Source of the DNA: DATKMG01 sp035541995
GTDB lineage: Bacteria; Acidobacteriota; Terriglobia; Versatilivoradales; Versatilivoraceae
Direction of reading: 5' to 3'
DNA length: 5,655 nucleotides
Assembly: GCA_035541995.1 (NCBI GenBank)
Contig: DATKMG010000843.1
Span: 1 to 5,655 of the forward strand
Each line of letters begins with the position of its first letter. Position 1 is the stretch's first letter. A program made the translations under genes and the position numbers. A model generated the notes under the pieces. That model saw only the letters and a list, made by a program, of their open reading frames with translations. It was not told where the DNA came from and did not search any database. Positions 1-5,655 of this stretch are shown piece by piece.

Positions 1-2576
1 TGGGCTCTTCGAAGGGTATTTACCGAATCAATAAGGAAGAATTAGATGAATTTGCCCGCGGAAGAACTGATCACTTCACCTCCTATTCTTACGGAACAGC
101 AGACGGTATGGCGACCAGCGAATGTGCGTGTGATAGTCAACCGTCAGGATGGAAGAGTCATGACAAGAGACTTTGGTTCGCCACGAGCAAGGGCGTTGTA
201 GTCGTGGACCCAGACCGAGTTAAGAGAAGTGAGCTACTCCCCAGGCTCCTGGTTGAGTCGGTCAGGATTGATGATAACAGCATGCCCAAGAGTAGAGTGA
301 TTAGGGCATTGCCAGGAAAAGGAAACATCGAAATCCGCTATACAGCTTTGGGGCTGATTGCGCCTGAAAAGGCTCGATTCAGATATCGATTAGACGGGTA
401 TGACAAAGATTGGGTGGAAGCCCGAGGACGTCGAGTCGCGTATTATACTAATCTCCCTCCGGGACAATTCCGTTTCCGGGTAATTGCAGCGAACGGAGAC
501 GGAGTATGGAATCAAAATGGCGCCGATTTGTTGCTCTATCTTGAACCACATTTCTATGAGATGTGGCTCTTCTACCTTGCGTCTAGCTTGAGTGTATTGT
601 GGTTGGGTCTCTCCATCCACAAGCTCCGTGTACATCAACTGAAGGTTCAGGAGAAGCGCCTTGCCCTGCAAGTAGAAAGCCGGACCCGTGAGTTACAGGA
701 AGAAATCAGGGTTCGCAAAGGCGCTGAGACCGAACTGCAAAAGTCCAAAGCAATTGCTGAGGCGGCCAGCCGTGCCAAGAGCGAATTCCTGGCCAATATG
801 AGCCATGAGATTCGGACCCCGATGAATGGGGTCATCGGGATGACGGCTCTCGTACTAGACACGGAGTTGAATTCCGACCAACGCGAATGCCTTGAAGCCG
901 TCAAGGATTCAGCTGATTCTCTGCTGTCTCTGCTCAATGACATCCTCGACTTCTCAAAGATAGAAGTTGGAAAGCTCGAGCTTGATCCTATTAACTTCGA
1001 CCTGCAGGATTGTCTGAACCACACCATGATGCTCTTGAGCCTCAAAGCCCGCCAGAAGGGGCTTGAGCTAATCTACCATGTACGACCGGATGTGCCCGAA
1101 GGATTGGTGGGAGATCCAGGTCGTTTAAGACAGGTTCTCGTGAATCTCGTGGGTAATGCAATTAAGTTCACTCATCAAGGGGAGGTGTTCGTAGAAGTTG
1201 AAAAGATGGATGGCGCCAGCTGTGGCAAGATACTCGAGACTTCCAACCCGAGGATCCCCTCGCTAGAGTCTGGGGGACATGCATTCCCGTCGTCGGAAGA
1301 TCCAACGGGAAGAGGAAAAGAAGACGGGGGTTCGCGCAACTCATCAGACACATGCCTGCTACGATTTGCGGTCAGTGACACTGGCATTGGGATTCCAGCT
1401 GAGAAACTACGTACTATATTTGACCCTTTCACCCAGGCCGATGGATCAACCACACGAAAGTACGGAGGCACAGGCTTAGGCCTTTCTATATCGGAACAGT
1501 TGGTCAAGTTGATGGGCGGGCGGGTCTGGGTAGAAAGTGACTTAGGCAAAGGGAGTACGTTTAGCTTTACGGCTCGCTTCGGTCTGCAGCCGGCTCGCAC
1601 GAACGTACCTGCGATCGTTCAGCCACCTGATCTGAGGAATCTGCGGGTGCTGGCAGTAGATGACATTGCCACCAATCGTCGGCTTCTCAGGGAATTGCTT
1701 GGCCAATGGCGCATGAAATCTACTGTGGTCGGGACCGCCTCTGAAGCATTGGACAAACTGGAGGAGGGACTAGGCTCGGGAATGCCTTATACGCTGATGA
1801 TTTTGGACTACCACATGCCGGAGATGGATGGCTTCACGCTGGCAGAAAAGGTTAGAGAGAATCCGGCTTTTTCAGAATTGCACATCCTGATGTTGACGTC
1901 AGCGGGACAGCGCGGAGATGCGGCCCGATGCCGGGGGTTAGGAATAGCAGCTTATCTGACGAAGCCTTTTCGTCCCGCACATCTCTTGGATACCATTTGT
2001 AGAGTCATGCAAGAGAAGTTAAGGAGCGAGGACCAAAGCGTCAGAACTGAGCACCCTCTCACGCGCCATACACTGCGTGAAGACCAGAAGAGCTGGCCCC
2101 AGAATGGGGGGCTCCGAATTTTGTTGGCTGAAGACAACACAGTCAATCAGAAGTTAGCCACACGGATTCTGGAAAAAAGGGGGCATCGAGTAGTGGCAGT
2201 AGCTAATGGTAAAGAGGCTTTAGCCCAGCTCGTCACAGAAGCTTTTGATGTGATCGTCTTGGATGTGCAAATGCCTGAAATGGACGGATTTGAAACAACT
2301 GCGGCTGTCAGAAAAATGGAGCAGGAAATACTCGAGGGGGAGGAGAACCCGCCCCACCACCTTGCACACGTGGGGAACCATTCCGGCAGTCATCGGATTC
2401 CTATTTTGGCCATGACGGCCAACGCCATGCGGGGAGACAAGGAACGCTGCTTAGAAGCCGGGATGGATGGTTACGTCTCCAAGCCTATTCAGGCAGCAGA
2501 ACTGATGGAAGCAATCCAGGAGTTTTTCCCGGAACCGTCCAAGCCTTCCTTGATTGAGGCAGATTCTTTTTCATAG
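1..2576 (+). CDS. Hybrid sensor histidine kinase with Y_Y_Y sensor and two receiver domains (5' partial)
   Basis: The reading frame is open from base 3 to the TAG at 2574-2576 and must begin upstream. The ATG at 108 lies inside a conserved Reg_prop-type propeller stretch (GTADGM, then QPSGWK, RLWFATSKGVVVVDP) and is not the start. Residues are counted from the codon at base 3, 857 visible. Order: end of beta-propeller (1-75), Y_Y_Y domain (about 109-180), one membrane helix (188-208), coiled coil (210-258), HisKA with H-box MSHEIRTPMN and phospho-acceptor His268, HATPase with N-box Asn385, G1 box DTGIGIP from Asp459 and G2 box GGTGLGL (488-494), then receiver 1 (acid pair Asp553/554, acceptor Asp602, Thr632, Lys654) and receiver 2 (Glu710/Asp711, acceptor Asp754, Thr805, Lys827). 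All catalytic residues look intact. By family, a periplasmic propeller senses a ligand, often a carbohydrate-related signal, and drives His-Asp phosphorelay. No HPt or DNA-binding domain is present. About 50 residues are inserted between the N and G1 boxes. The ligand and partner are unknown. Confidence 0.95.
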   Translation, partial: GSSKGIYRINKEELDEFARGRTDHFTSYSYGTADGMATSECACDSQPSGWKSHDKRLWFATSKGVVVVDPDRVKRSELLPRLLVESVRIDDNSMPKSRVIRALPGKGNIEIRYTALGLIAPEKARFRYRLDGYDKDWVEARGRRVAYYTNLPPGQFRFRVIAANGDGVWNQNGADLLLYLEPHFYEMWLFYLASSLSVLWLGLSIHKLRVHQLKVQEKRLALQVESRTRELQEEIRVRKGAETELQKSKAIAEAASRAKSEFLANMSHEIRTPMNGVIGMTALVLDTELNSDQRECLEAVKDSADSLLSLLNDILDFSKIEVGKLELDPINFDLQDCLNHTMMLLSLKARQKGLELIYHVRPDVPEGLVGDPGRLRQVLVNLVGNAIKFTHQGEVFVEVEKMDGASCGKILETSNPRIPSLESGGHAFPSSEDPTGRGKEDGGSRNSSDTCLLRFAVSDTGIGIPAEKLRTIFDPFTQADGSTTRKYGGTGLGLSISEQLVKLMGGRVWVESDLGKGSTFSFTARFGLQPARTNVPAIVQPPDLRNLRVLAVDDIATNRRLLRELLGQWRMKSTVVGTASEALDKLEEGLGSGMPYTLMILDYHMPEMDGFTLAEKVRENPAFSELHILMLTSAGQRGDAARCRGLGIAAYLTKPFRPAHLLDTICRVMQEKLRSEDQSVRTEHPLTRHTLREDQKSWPQNGGLRILLAEDNTVNQKLATRILEKRGHRVVAVANGKEALAQLVTEAFDVIVLDVQMPEMDGFETTAAVRKMEQEILEGEENPPHHLAHVGNHSGSHRIPILAMTANAMRGDKERCLEAGMDGYVSKPIQAAELMEAIQEFFPEPSKPSLIEADSFS

Positions 2577-2585
2577 CTAGTCCTG

Positions 2586-2604
2586 AACCACCGTGGGTGG
2601 GTTT
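2586..2604 (+). terminator. Weak stem-loop just after the hybrid kinase, possible terminator
   Basis: CCACC (2588-2592) and GGTGG (2596-2600) can pair around a three-base GTG loop, ten bases after the kinase stop codon. Only three T residues follow (2602-2604), so this is a poor rho-independent terminator. It is the only candidate close to the 3' end of the gene. Confidence 0.25.
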
Positions 2605-2671
2605 AGAAGATATCACACTATAGTGCCCTCATACCGATCACCATAATCCTCTGCTTTGGCTATTCCGGAGT

Positions 2672-2712
2672 CTCGATTTTTCGAACCTTTCGTTTTCAAG
2701 GAATGAATCGAG
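2672..2712. repeat. Inverted repeat CTCGATT / AATCGAG
   Basis: The seven-base arms CTCGATT (2672-2678) and AATCGAG (2706-2712) are perfect complements. Between them CCTT (2686-2689) can pair with AAGG (2698-2701), so the whole could fold as a two-part stem-loop. No T-run follows on the + strand, so it does not look like a terminator. It could be an operator or RNA structure, or chance. Confidence 0.3.
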
Positions 2713-2901
2713 GACCTCTATCGCTGTTCACCCTCTGGTGGACCCCAATGTTCATCCCAGCTGGTCTACAGAGCCGGATGACGGTATAATCGGTTGAGAG
2801 TAAATCAGTTGCTTGACATAGTGGAGGTATACCTTTGGGTGCGGACGGTGTCGAAGGAGTGGAAAGCTCATAATTGTCGACAGGCGACGACGACATTTTG
2901 T

Positions 2902-2930
2902 TTGTGTTCCGAACCCAATTTGCCTATACT
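2902..2930 (+). promoter_or_regulatory. Candidate sigma-70 type promoter for the HAMP sensor gene
   Basis: TTGTGT (2902-2907) and TATACT (2925-2930) are separated by 17 bases. The -10 matches the consensus in five of six positions and the -35 in three of six. Transcription would begin near 2937. That leaves a leader of about 75 bases before the ATG at 3014, but only about eight before the in-frame TTG at 2945, which argues for the ATG start. Assigned by eye from the consensus only. Confidence 0.4.
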
Positions 2931-3013
2931 ATCTATGTTGATTTTTGCCGCTTCGCCCTTCATCCCTTAATGATAATGATGAACATTTCTTGTTTCCTCC
3001 TATTTTGAATCCT

Positions 3014-4060
3014 ATGGATTGGCCTTTTTGGAACCATTTCCGGAAGTACGGAAACCGGTTGTCGTTGAAAGGCAGGATAGGGTTGGGCATTACTATTTCT
3101 CGCCTGATCTTCCTGCCCGTAATCTTCCTGGCGGTCTACTACATTGCCGGGATGGTGAAAACTACCGACCAAATAGCCAGGGTCGATGCAAAGAGTGCCT
3201 TGTTGGCTGAGCAGATCTCTGCAGAAATTAATGAGATGCGTAGCAACGAAAAGAGCTATCTTTTGCTGAAAGACCCTTCCGAACTAATGAAGATCAAAGA
3301 ACGATCGCAAGTTATCGTCGCCCATATTGACGATGGCGTGGAGACTGGTTCGGCAGAAAGGAACCATTTTGTCCAGCTGAAGAACTCGGTGAAGAGCTAC
3401 ATCTCCACGATTGAGAGAATCGGAGAATCTCATGGGACTGTCAATGACGCAGTCGTCCTCAACCAATACATTAAGCCGGTTCGAGACCATCAGACTCGAA
3501 TTGTATGGCTTCTGCGACTGGCAAATCGGGCTCGGTCCAAAGAAGACATCTCCCGAGTTGTGGACGAAATCAGCAAAGAGGCAATGTCATTTGACAGTTT
3601 CATTGTGCAGTCAGTCCTCATCCCGGGACCCAATGGAGCCCAGCAAGAACTCCAACGCACAGGCGGAGAAATCGATACCCTCGTTCGTCAGATTCGCGAG
3701 AACAGCTGGAGAAAGGTCGCGGAGGAGCGCAGCTACGCCGAACATTTGGGGAGTCGGGCAACCATCCTTATCACGATTACTCTCGCGGTGACCTTGATGC
3801 TGAGTTTTGCCTTCACGTGGTATCTGCCTCGAAAAGTTCTTCGCCCGATTCGAGAGATCACCCAAGCCTTACGCAAAGCTTCCAACGGGAACTACAATGT
3901 TTTTCTTCAGTTAAAGGCCAAAGACGAACTCGGGGAACTGGTGAATGAATTCCACAATCTGGTGGAACACGTCAAAGATCTCGATAATCACAAAGGTCAG
4001 CAGCCCTCAGGGCAACCAACTCGTTCTGCGGAGCGAGAGGAGAGCTTCATCGCCTTTTAG
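3014..4060 (+). CDS. Membrane sensor protein with helical extracytoplasmic domain and HAMP domain, no output domain
   Basis: This 348-residue protein has a membrane helix near residues 22-47 (hydrophobic core LIFLPVIFLAVYYIAG), a mostly helical, charged extracytoplasmic region (about 48-246), a second helix (249-271) and a HAMP domain (271-323) with the usual Pro278 and the DEL motif at Glu305. A short polar tail follows, then the stop. The extracytoplasmic region carries a motif EKSYLLLKD (79-87) reminiscent of the helical ligand-binding domains of chemoreceptors and kinases (CHASE3, 4HB or HBM type). No kinase, cyclase, GGDEF or methyl-accepting module follows HAMP, and the DNA beyond 4060 is non-coding on this strand. 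It may signal through a separate partner; the hybrid kinase upstream is a neighbour but no link is shown. The frame also opens from a TTG at 2945 (371 residues). Neither start has a clear Shine-Dalgarno; ATG 3014 is preferred for its codon and the promoter position. Confidence 0.85.
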   Translation: MDWPFWNHFRKYGNRLSLKGRIGLGITISRLIFLPVIFLAVYYIAGMVKTTDQIARVDAKSALLAEQISAEINEMRSNEKSYLLLKDPSELMKIKERSQVIVAHIDDGVETGSAERNHFVQLKNSVKSYISTIERIGESHGTVNDAVVLNQYIKPVRDHQTRIVWLLRLANRARSKEDISRVVDEISKEAMSFDSFIVQSVLIPGPNGAQQELQRTGGEIDTLVRQIRENSWRKVAEERSYAEHLGSRATILITITLAVTLMLSFAFTWYLPRKVLRPIREITQALRKASNGNYNVFLQLKAKDELGELVNEFHNLVEHVKDLDNHKGQQPSGQPTRSAEREESFIAF

Positions 4061-4150
4061 ACTCGTTCGAACTAAATGAAAACGCAGGGAGACGCAACTC
4101 GGCTGTCGACGACGCGAGTCAACGGTATAGGGAGTAGTCGAGCTGAATCC

Positions 4151-4528
4151 TTATTGCGGAGCCGAGGCGCCCCAGTCCTCTTGGGGGAAGGGAATGCCGA
4201 AGAAGTTGGTTGTCTGAATAAACTCCACTCCGATATGTCCGGCCAATTTGGCCTCATCACAACCAACCCAAGCCACCCGGAAGTCCGTCCAATGATCTGA
4301 CCCTTGAAGTCGGAGTTGCAAGATTGCCTCTTCTTCCAACTCATGAACCGTACAGATACGCGCCCCGTACTTGCTTACCATAAAAGTCTCGGTTTGTTCC
4401 TCGAAGCTGAGGCCGTGCTTGTCGACTCCGCGAATTACGATGGGTATCTTTACCATCGCTCGGGGACTCCGCCTGAGTATGTATCCCTTAACTTTCTTTT
4501 TGGGGGGTTGGACCTCGTTCACAGACAT
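4151..4528 (-). CDS. PilZ-like domain protein
   Basis: This small protein of 125 residues is a single domain. A short Lys-rich N-terminus (PPKKKVK) leads into RRSPR at residues 19-23, which fits the RxxxR motif that binds cyclic di-GMP in PilZ domains. The beta-barrel part follows with FEEQTETFMVSKYGARI, then FRVAWVG and GHIGVEFI, a pattern typical of PilZ-like proteins. In the second motif, usually D/N-x-S-x-x-G, the Ser and Gly are present (MVSKYG) but the acidic or amide residue is Met, so binding of cyclic di-GMP is uncertain. No output domain is attached, so it probably acts by contacting another protein in the cytoplasm. Start: ATG at 4528 has GAGG nine bases upstream; ATG 4534 and TTG 4537 are also in frame, but the SD would be too close. 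It converges on the HAMP sensor gene with a 90-base gap and appears to have its own promoter. Confidence 0.85.
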   Translation of the reverse strand: MSVNEVQPPKKKVKGYILRRSPRAMVKIPIVIRGVDKHGLSFEEQTETFMVSKYGARICTVHELEEEAILQLRLQGSDHWTDFRVAWVGCDEAKLAGHIGVEFIQTTNFFGIPFPQEDWGASAPQ

Positions 4529-4537
4529 GTTCATCAA

Positions 4538-4541
4538 CCTC
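4538..4541 (-). promoter_or_regulatory. Shine-Dalgarno GAGG deciding the PilZ start
   Basis: GAGG on the - strand lies nine bases before the ATG ending at 4528, but only three before the ATG at 4534 and none before the TTG at 4537. The spacing favours 4528 as the start. Confidence 0.45.
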
Positions 4542-4588
4542 GCCGCATCAAATACTCATACTAATGAACCGGATGGTGTAACCGGGAG

Positions 4589-4594
4589 ATTATA
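4589..4594 (-). promoter_or_regulatory. Candidate -10 box (TATAAT) of the PilZ gene
   Basis: On the - strand a perfect TATAAT lies here, giving a predicted transcription start near 4582 and a leader of about 55 bases to the ATG at 4528. The sequence about 17 bases further upstream (CCGGCT) is a poor -35, and there is no extended -10 TG. Transcription may therefore need an activator or another sigma factor. It sits downstream of the terminator at 4634-4667, which fits an independent transcription unit. Confidence 0.4.
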
Positions 4595-4633
4595 CCTCAC
4601 TGATCCATCGCAGCCGGAACCTGCGTGACTCTC

Positions 4634-4667
4634 AAAAACGCCGCATGAGACCATGATTGCGGCGTTT
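4634..4667 (-). terminator. Rho-independent terminator read on the - strand
   Basis: AAACGCCGC (4636-4644) and GCGGCGTTT (4659-4667) form a perfect nine-pair stem around a 14-base loop. On the - strand the 3' arm runs straight into five T residues (4638-4634), which is the expected direction; on the + strand only three T follow. It would end transcripts coming from the MEMO-family gene, about 270 bases beyond its stop codon, and insulate the PilZ gene. Confidence 0.7.
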
Positions 4668-4725
4668 GTCAGTATTCCTCCCTGATCGGGGCCCGCCAAA
4701 CCGATTTCAACAGCTTGGCACCTGA

Positions 4726-4746
4726 CCCCCTACTATTTATCGGGGG
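4726..4746. repeat. C5/G5 inverted repeat
   Basis: CCCCC (4726-4730) and GGGGG (4742-4746) flank an 11-base AT-rich spacer and could form a short, very stable stem. There is no T-run on either side. It may be a remnant of a dispersed repeat, as the preceding bases GGCACCTGA are of a kind seen in REP-like elements; that likeness is from memory and unverified. Confidence 0.3.
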
Positions 4747-4758
4747 ATATTATGGGAA

Positions 4759-4776
4759 GTTTAATGATTGTTTAAT
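4759..4776. repeat. Direct repeat GTTTAAT with 11-base period
   Basis: GTTTAAT occurs at 4759-4765 and again at 4770-4776, separated by four bases. Two seven-base direct repeats with a four-base spacer place both halves on one helix face, the layout used by OmpR/PhoB-type regulators. No gene start lies next to it on either strand, so a regulatory role is uncertain. Confidence 0.3.
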
Positions 4777-4939
4777 ATGTCAGTTCCGGGGGTGGTTGCC
4801 GATGGAAACGCGCTTCTTTTGAGGATACACCGGCCCTGATCTCTCAGTCCAGACAGTCTCAGGTGATCACAAAGAGCGCGGCGTCCACTATCAAAATCGC
4901 ATTCTTATCGTCTTTGCGTGATTCTGATTCGGTCAAACC

Positions 4940-5655
4940 CTAGTGAAACACTAAACTGGCATAGGAAACTGCAGATCCCGTATTCCGGTCGTTCATTTGA
5001 TCATAGCGAAGTAGGATGCCGGAACATTCCGGGAGAAGGTTGAGCAGGGTGTAAATGCAAGGAAATCCACAGATTCTACGGCGATCACCGTCTTTGCGGA
5101 TCGACTCCCAGAAACCTTCCTTGTCCAGATTGGAGATGGCTTTGAGCGTATCGCGATCTTCCAGTTCCAAGCCACACAGCTCTATCCCGTCAGGAGGACG
5201 AGGATCTCCGAATCTGAGCCCGATATGAGAAAGATCTGCTCCCGCAATGAAACAGACTCTTTCACCGCTTTGGTTTAAGAGGTCTCGAAGCACATCAACA
5301 AAGCTTTGGAACTCTTTCACTGAATGAGGAGATTGTTTCTCAAGGAGCAATTGATGAAACGAGCCGCAGAGAATGGGCAAGATTTTGAACTCGCGCCGCT
5401 CGCCATAGAGATACTTCAAGTAGAGTACTTGAAATTCGACGGAGTGTTCCATCTTGTGCGCAAATTCATCCTCGAACAGACCCCCTCCGTAGCGGAGCTT
5501 GAGTCGTTCCATTAGGCACCGGTCAGTCTTTACCAGGCCAAGGGGAGTTTCGAAGTCTTTGACGGTCGCAGCAAAAAGTCTGCGGATAGGAGCGTGAGCC
5601 GTTCCCAAGATTACAAACAGATCAAAGGCAGATTGTCTGATCTGCTCGTAGGCCC
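4940..5655 (-). CDS. MEMO family protein, AmmeMemoRadiSam system protein B type (5' partial)
   Basis: The frame is open to the right edge, so the start is outside the window; 237 C-terminal residues are visible, ending at the TAG at 4940-4942. Residues are counted from the codon at 5653. Family signatures in order: DLFVILGTAHAP with His20, MEHSVEFQ with His70 and Glu73, the ILPILCGSF strand, GADLSHIGLRFGDP with Asp140 and His143, and RRICGFPCIYTLLNLLP with Cys195. The two His and the Cys match the metal ligands known in human MEMO1, so a metal site is likely kept. The fold is that of class III extradiol dioxygenases (LigB-like), though bacterial members have no settled reaction. In many prokaryotes such a protein is encoded with an AMMECR1-domain protein and a radical SAM enzyme; neither is visible here and they could lie upstream, beyond the right edge. 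The TTG at 5608 is an internal Leu within the conserved ILGTAH strand, not a start. Confidence 0.88.
   Translation of the reverse strand, partial: AYEQIRQSAFDLFVILGTAHAPIRRLFAATVKDFETPLGLVKTDRCLMERLKLRYGGGLFEDEFAHKMEHSVEFQVLYLKYLYGERREFKILPILCGSFHQLLLEKQSPHSVKEFQSFVDVLRDLLNQSGERVCFIAGADLSHIGLRFGDPRPPDGIELCGLELEDRDTLKAISNLDKEGFWESIRKDGDRRRICGFPCIYTLLNLLPECSGILLRYDQMNDRNTGSAVSYASLVFH

Larger units (their letters stand above)
2577..2944. other. Non-coding gap between the kinase and the HAMP sensor gene
   Basis: No convincing gene lies in this stretch. It holds two small inverted repeats (near 2588-2600 and 2672-2712) and several promoter-like words. A perfect TATAAT at 2775-2780 has only a poor -35 (TTCATC at 2751-2756). 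A perfect TTGACA at 2813-2818 has no -10 at suitable spacing. The best two-part promoter is at 2902-2930. The size of the gap and these signals suggest that the downstream gene is transcribed on its own rather than from the kinase promoter. Confidence 0.6.
4668..4939. other. Non-coding stretch between terminator and MEMO-family gene
   Basis: I find no convincing gene here. On the + strand an open frame of about 54 codons (4776-4931) lacks a usable start, and an ATG at 4777 in another frame gives only about 18 codons. The stretch holds a C5/G5 inverted repeat (4726-4746) beside the words TTGGCACCTGACCCCC, and a seven-base direct repeat (4759-4776). The words resemble repeats that in some bacteria flank REP-associated transposase genes, but no transposase is present. 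A long 3' untranslated tail of the MEMO-family transcript would cover this region. Confidence 0.5.

Noticed and set aside
108..110. ATG as the start of the hybrid kinase
   Set aside because: It lies inside the conserved propeller motif (GTADGM), the frame stays open to base 3 and the upstream residues match the same sensor family, so the real start is outside the window.
1175..1600. 141-codon open frame on the - strand inside the kinase gene
   Set aside because: It lies wholly antisense to the conserved ATPase domain and shows no family motif; a shadow frame.
2813..2818. Perfect TTGACA as the -35 of the HAMP gene
   Set aside because: No -10-like hexamer lies 16-18 bases downstream; the nearest (TATACC at 2828-2833) is only nine bases away.
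2696..2896. 66-codon open frame on the - strand in the gap before the HAMP gene
   Set aside because: No Shine-Dalgarno before its ATG, no recognisable domain, and a composition (many Ser, Pro, Thr) typical of chance frames. It also overlaps the likely promoter region of the HAMP gene.
4097..4119. ACTCG/CGAGT inverted repeat between the convergent HAMP and PilZ genes, as a shared terminator
   Set aside because: The stem is only five pairs with a 13-base loop and no T-run directly follows on either strand.
4072..4344. Open frames on both strands over the PilZ gene (also 4304-4628 on the + strand)
   Set aside because: They overlap the PilZ coding sequence, which has clear domain motifs, its own Shine-Dalgarno and -10 box; these frames have no recognisable content.
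4776..4931. 54-codon open frame on the + strand in the right-hand gap
   Set aside because: No ATG, GTG or TTG near its beginning with a ribosome binding site, and no recognisable motif.

Overview
The window holds four protein-coding genes in two facing blocks. Two are cut by the window edges. On the + strand are a hybrid sensor histidine kinase (5' end missing) and a membrane sensor protein with a HAMP domain. On the - strand are a small PilZ-type protein and a MEMO/AmmeMemoRadiSam-B family protein (5' end missing). Base composition is close to balanced. A Reg_prop/Y_Y_Y hybrid kinase, a PilZ protein starting with an RRSPR motif and a MEMO-family protein together suggest a Gram-negative environmental bacterium, perhaps Acidobacteriota or Nitrospirota. 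That placement is inference from family style; the window carries no rRNA or other marker.

Layout: 1-2576 (+) is the hybrid kinase, with the end of a beta-propeller sensor, Y_Y_Y domain, membrane helix, coiled coil, HisKA, HATPase and two receiver domains. 2577-3013 is non-coding, with two weak stem-loops and a plausible promoter at 2902-2930. 3014-4060 (+) is the HAMP sensor: two membrane helices around a helical extracytoplasmic domain, with no output module. 4061-4150 is a short gap between convergent genes. 4151-4528 (-) is the PilZ protein with its own likely Shine-Dalgarno and -10 box. 4595-4939 is non-coding, with a rho-independent terminator read on the - strand and some unexplained repeats. 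4940-5655 (-) is the MEMO-family gene.

Three of the four genes belong to signalling families: a phosphorelay kinase, a membrane sensor lacking an output, and a PilZ-type protein. They appear to be separate transcription units, since there is no overlap or tight spacing between any two. A functional link rests on proximity only. The hybrid kinase has neither HPt nor DNA-binding output in the visible part, so its phosphoryl group would have to pass to a partner outside the window, or its receivers would act by protein contact. The MEMO-family gene is separated from the PilZ gene by a terminator and is probably unrelated. I found no CRISPR array, tRNA, rRNA or intact mobile element, and no clear previously undescribed system. 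The most unusual points are the output-less HAMP sensor, the long insertion in the kinase ATPase domain and the altered second motif in the PilZ protein.
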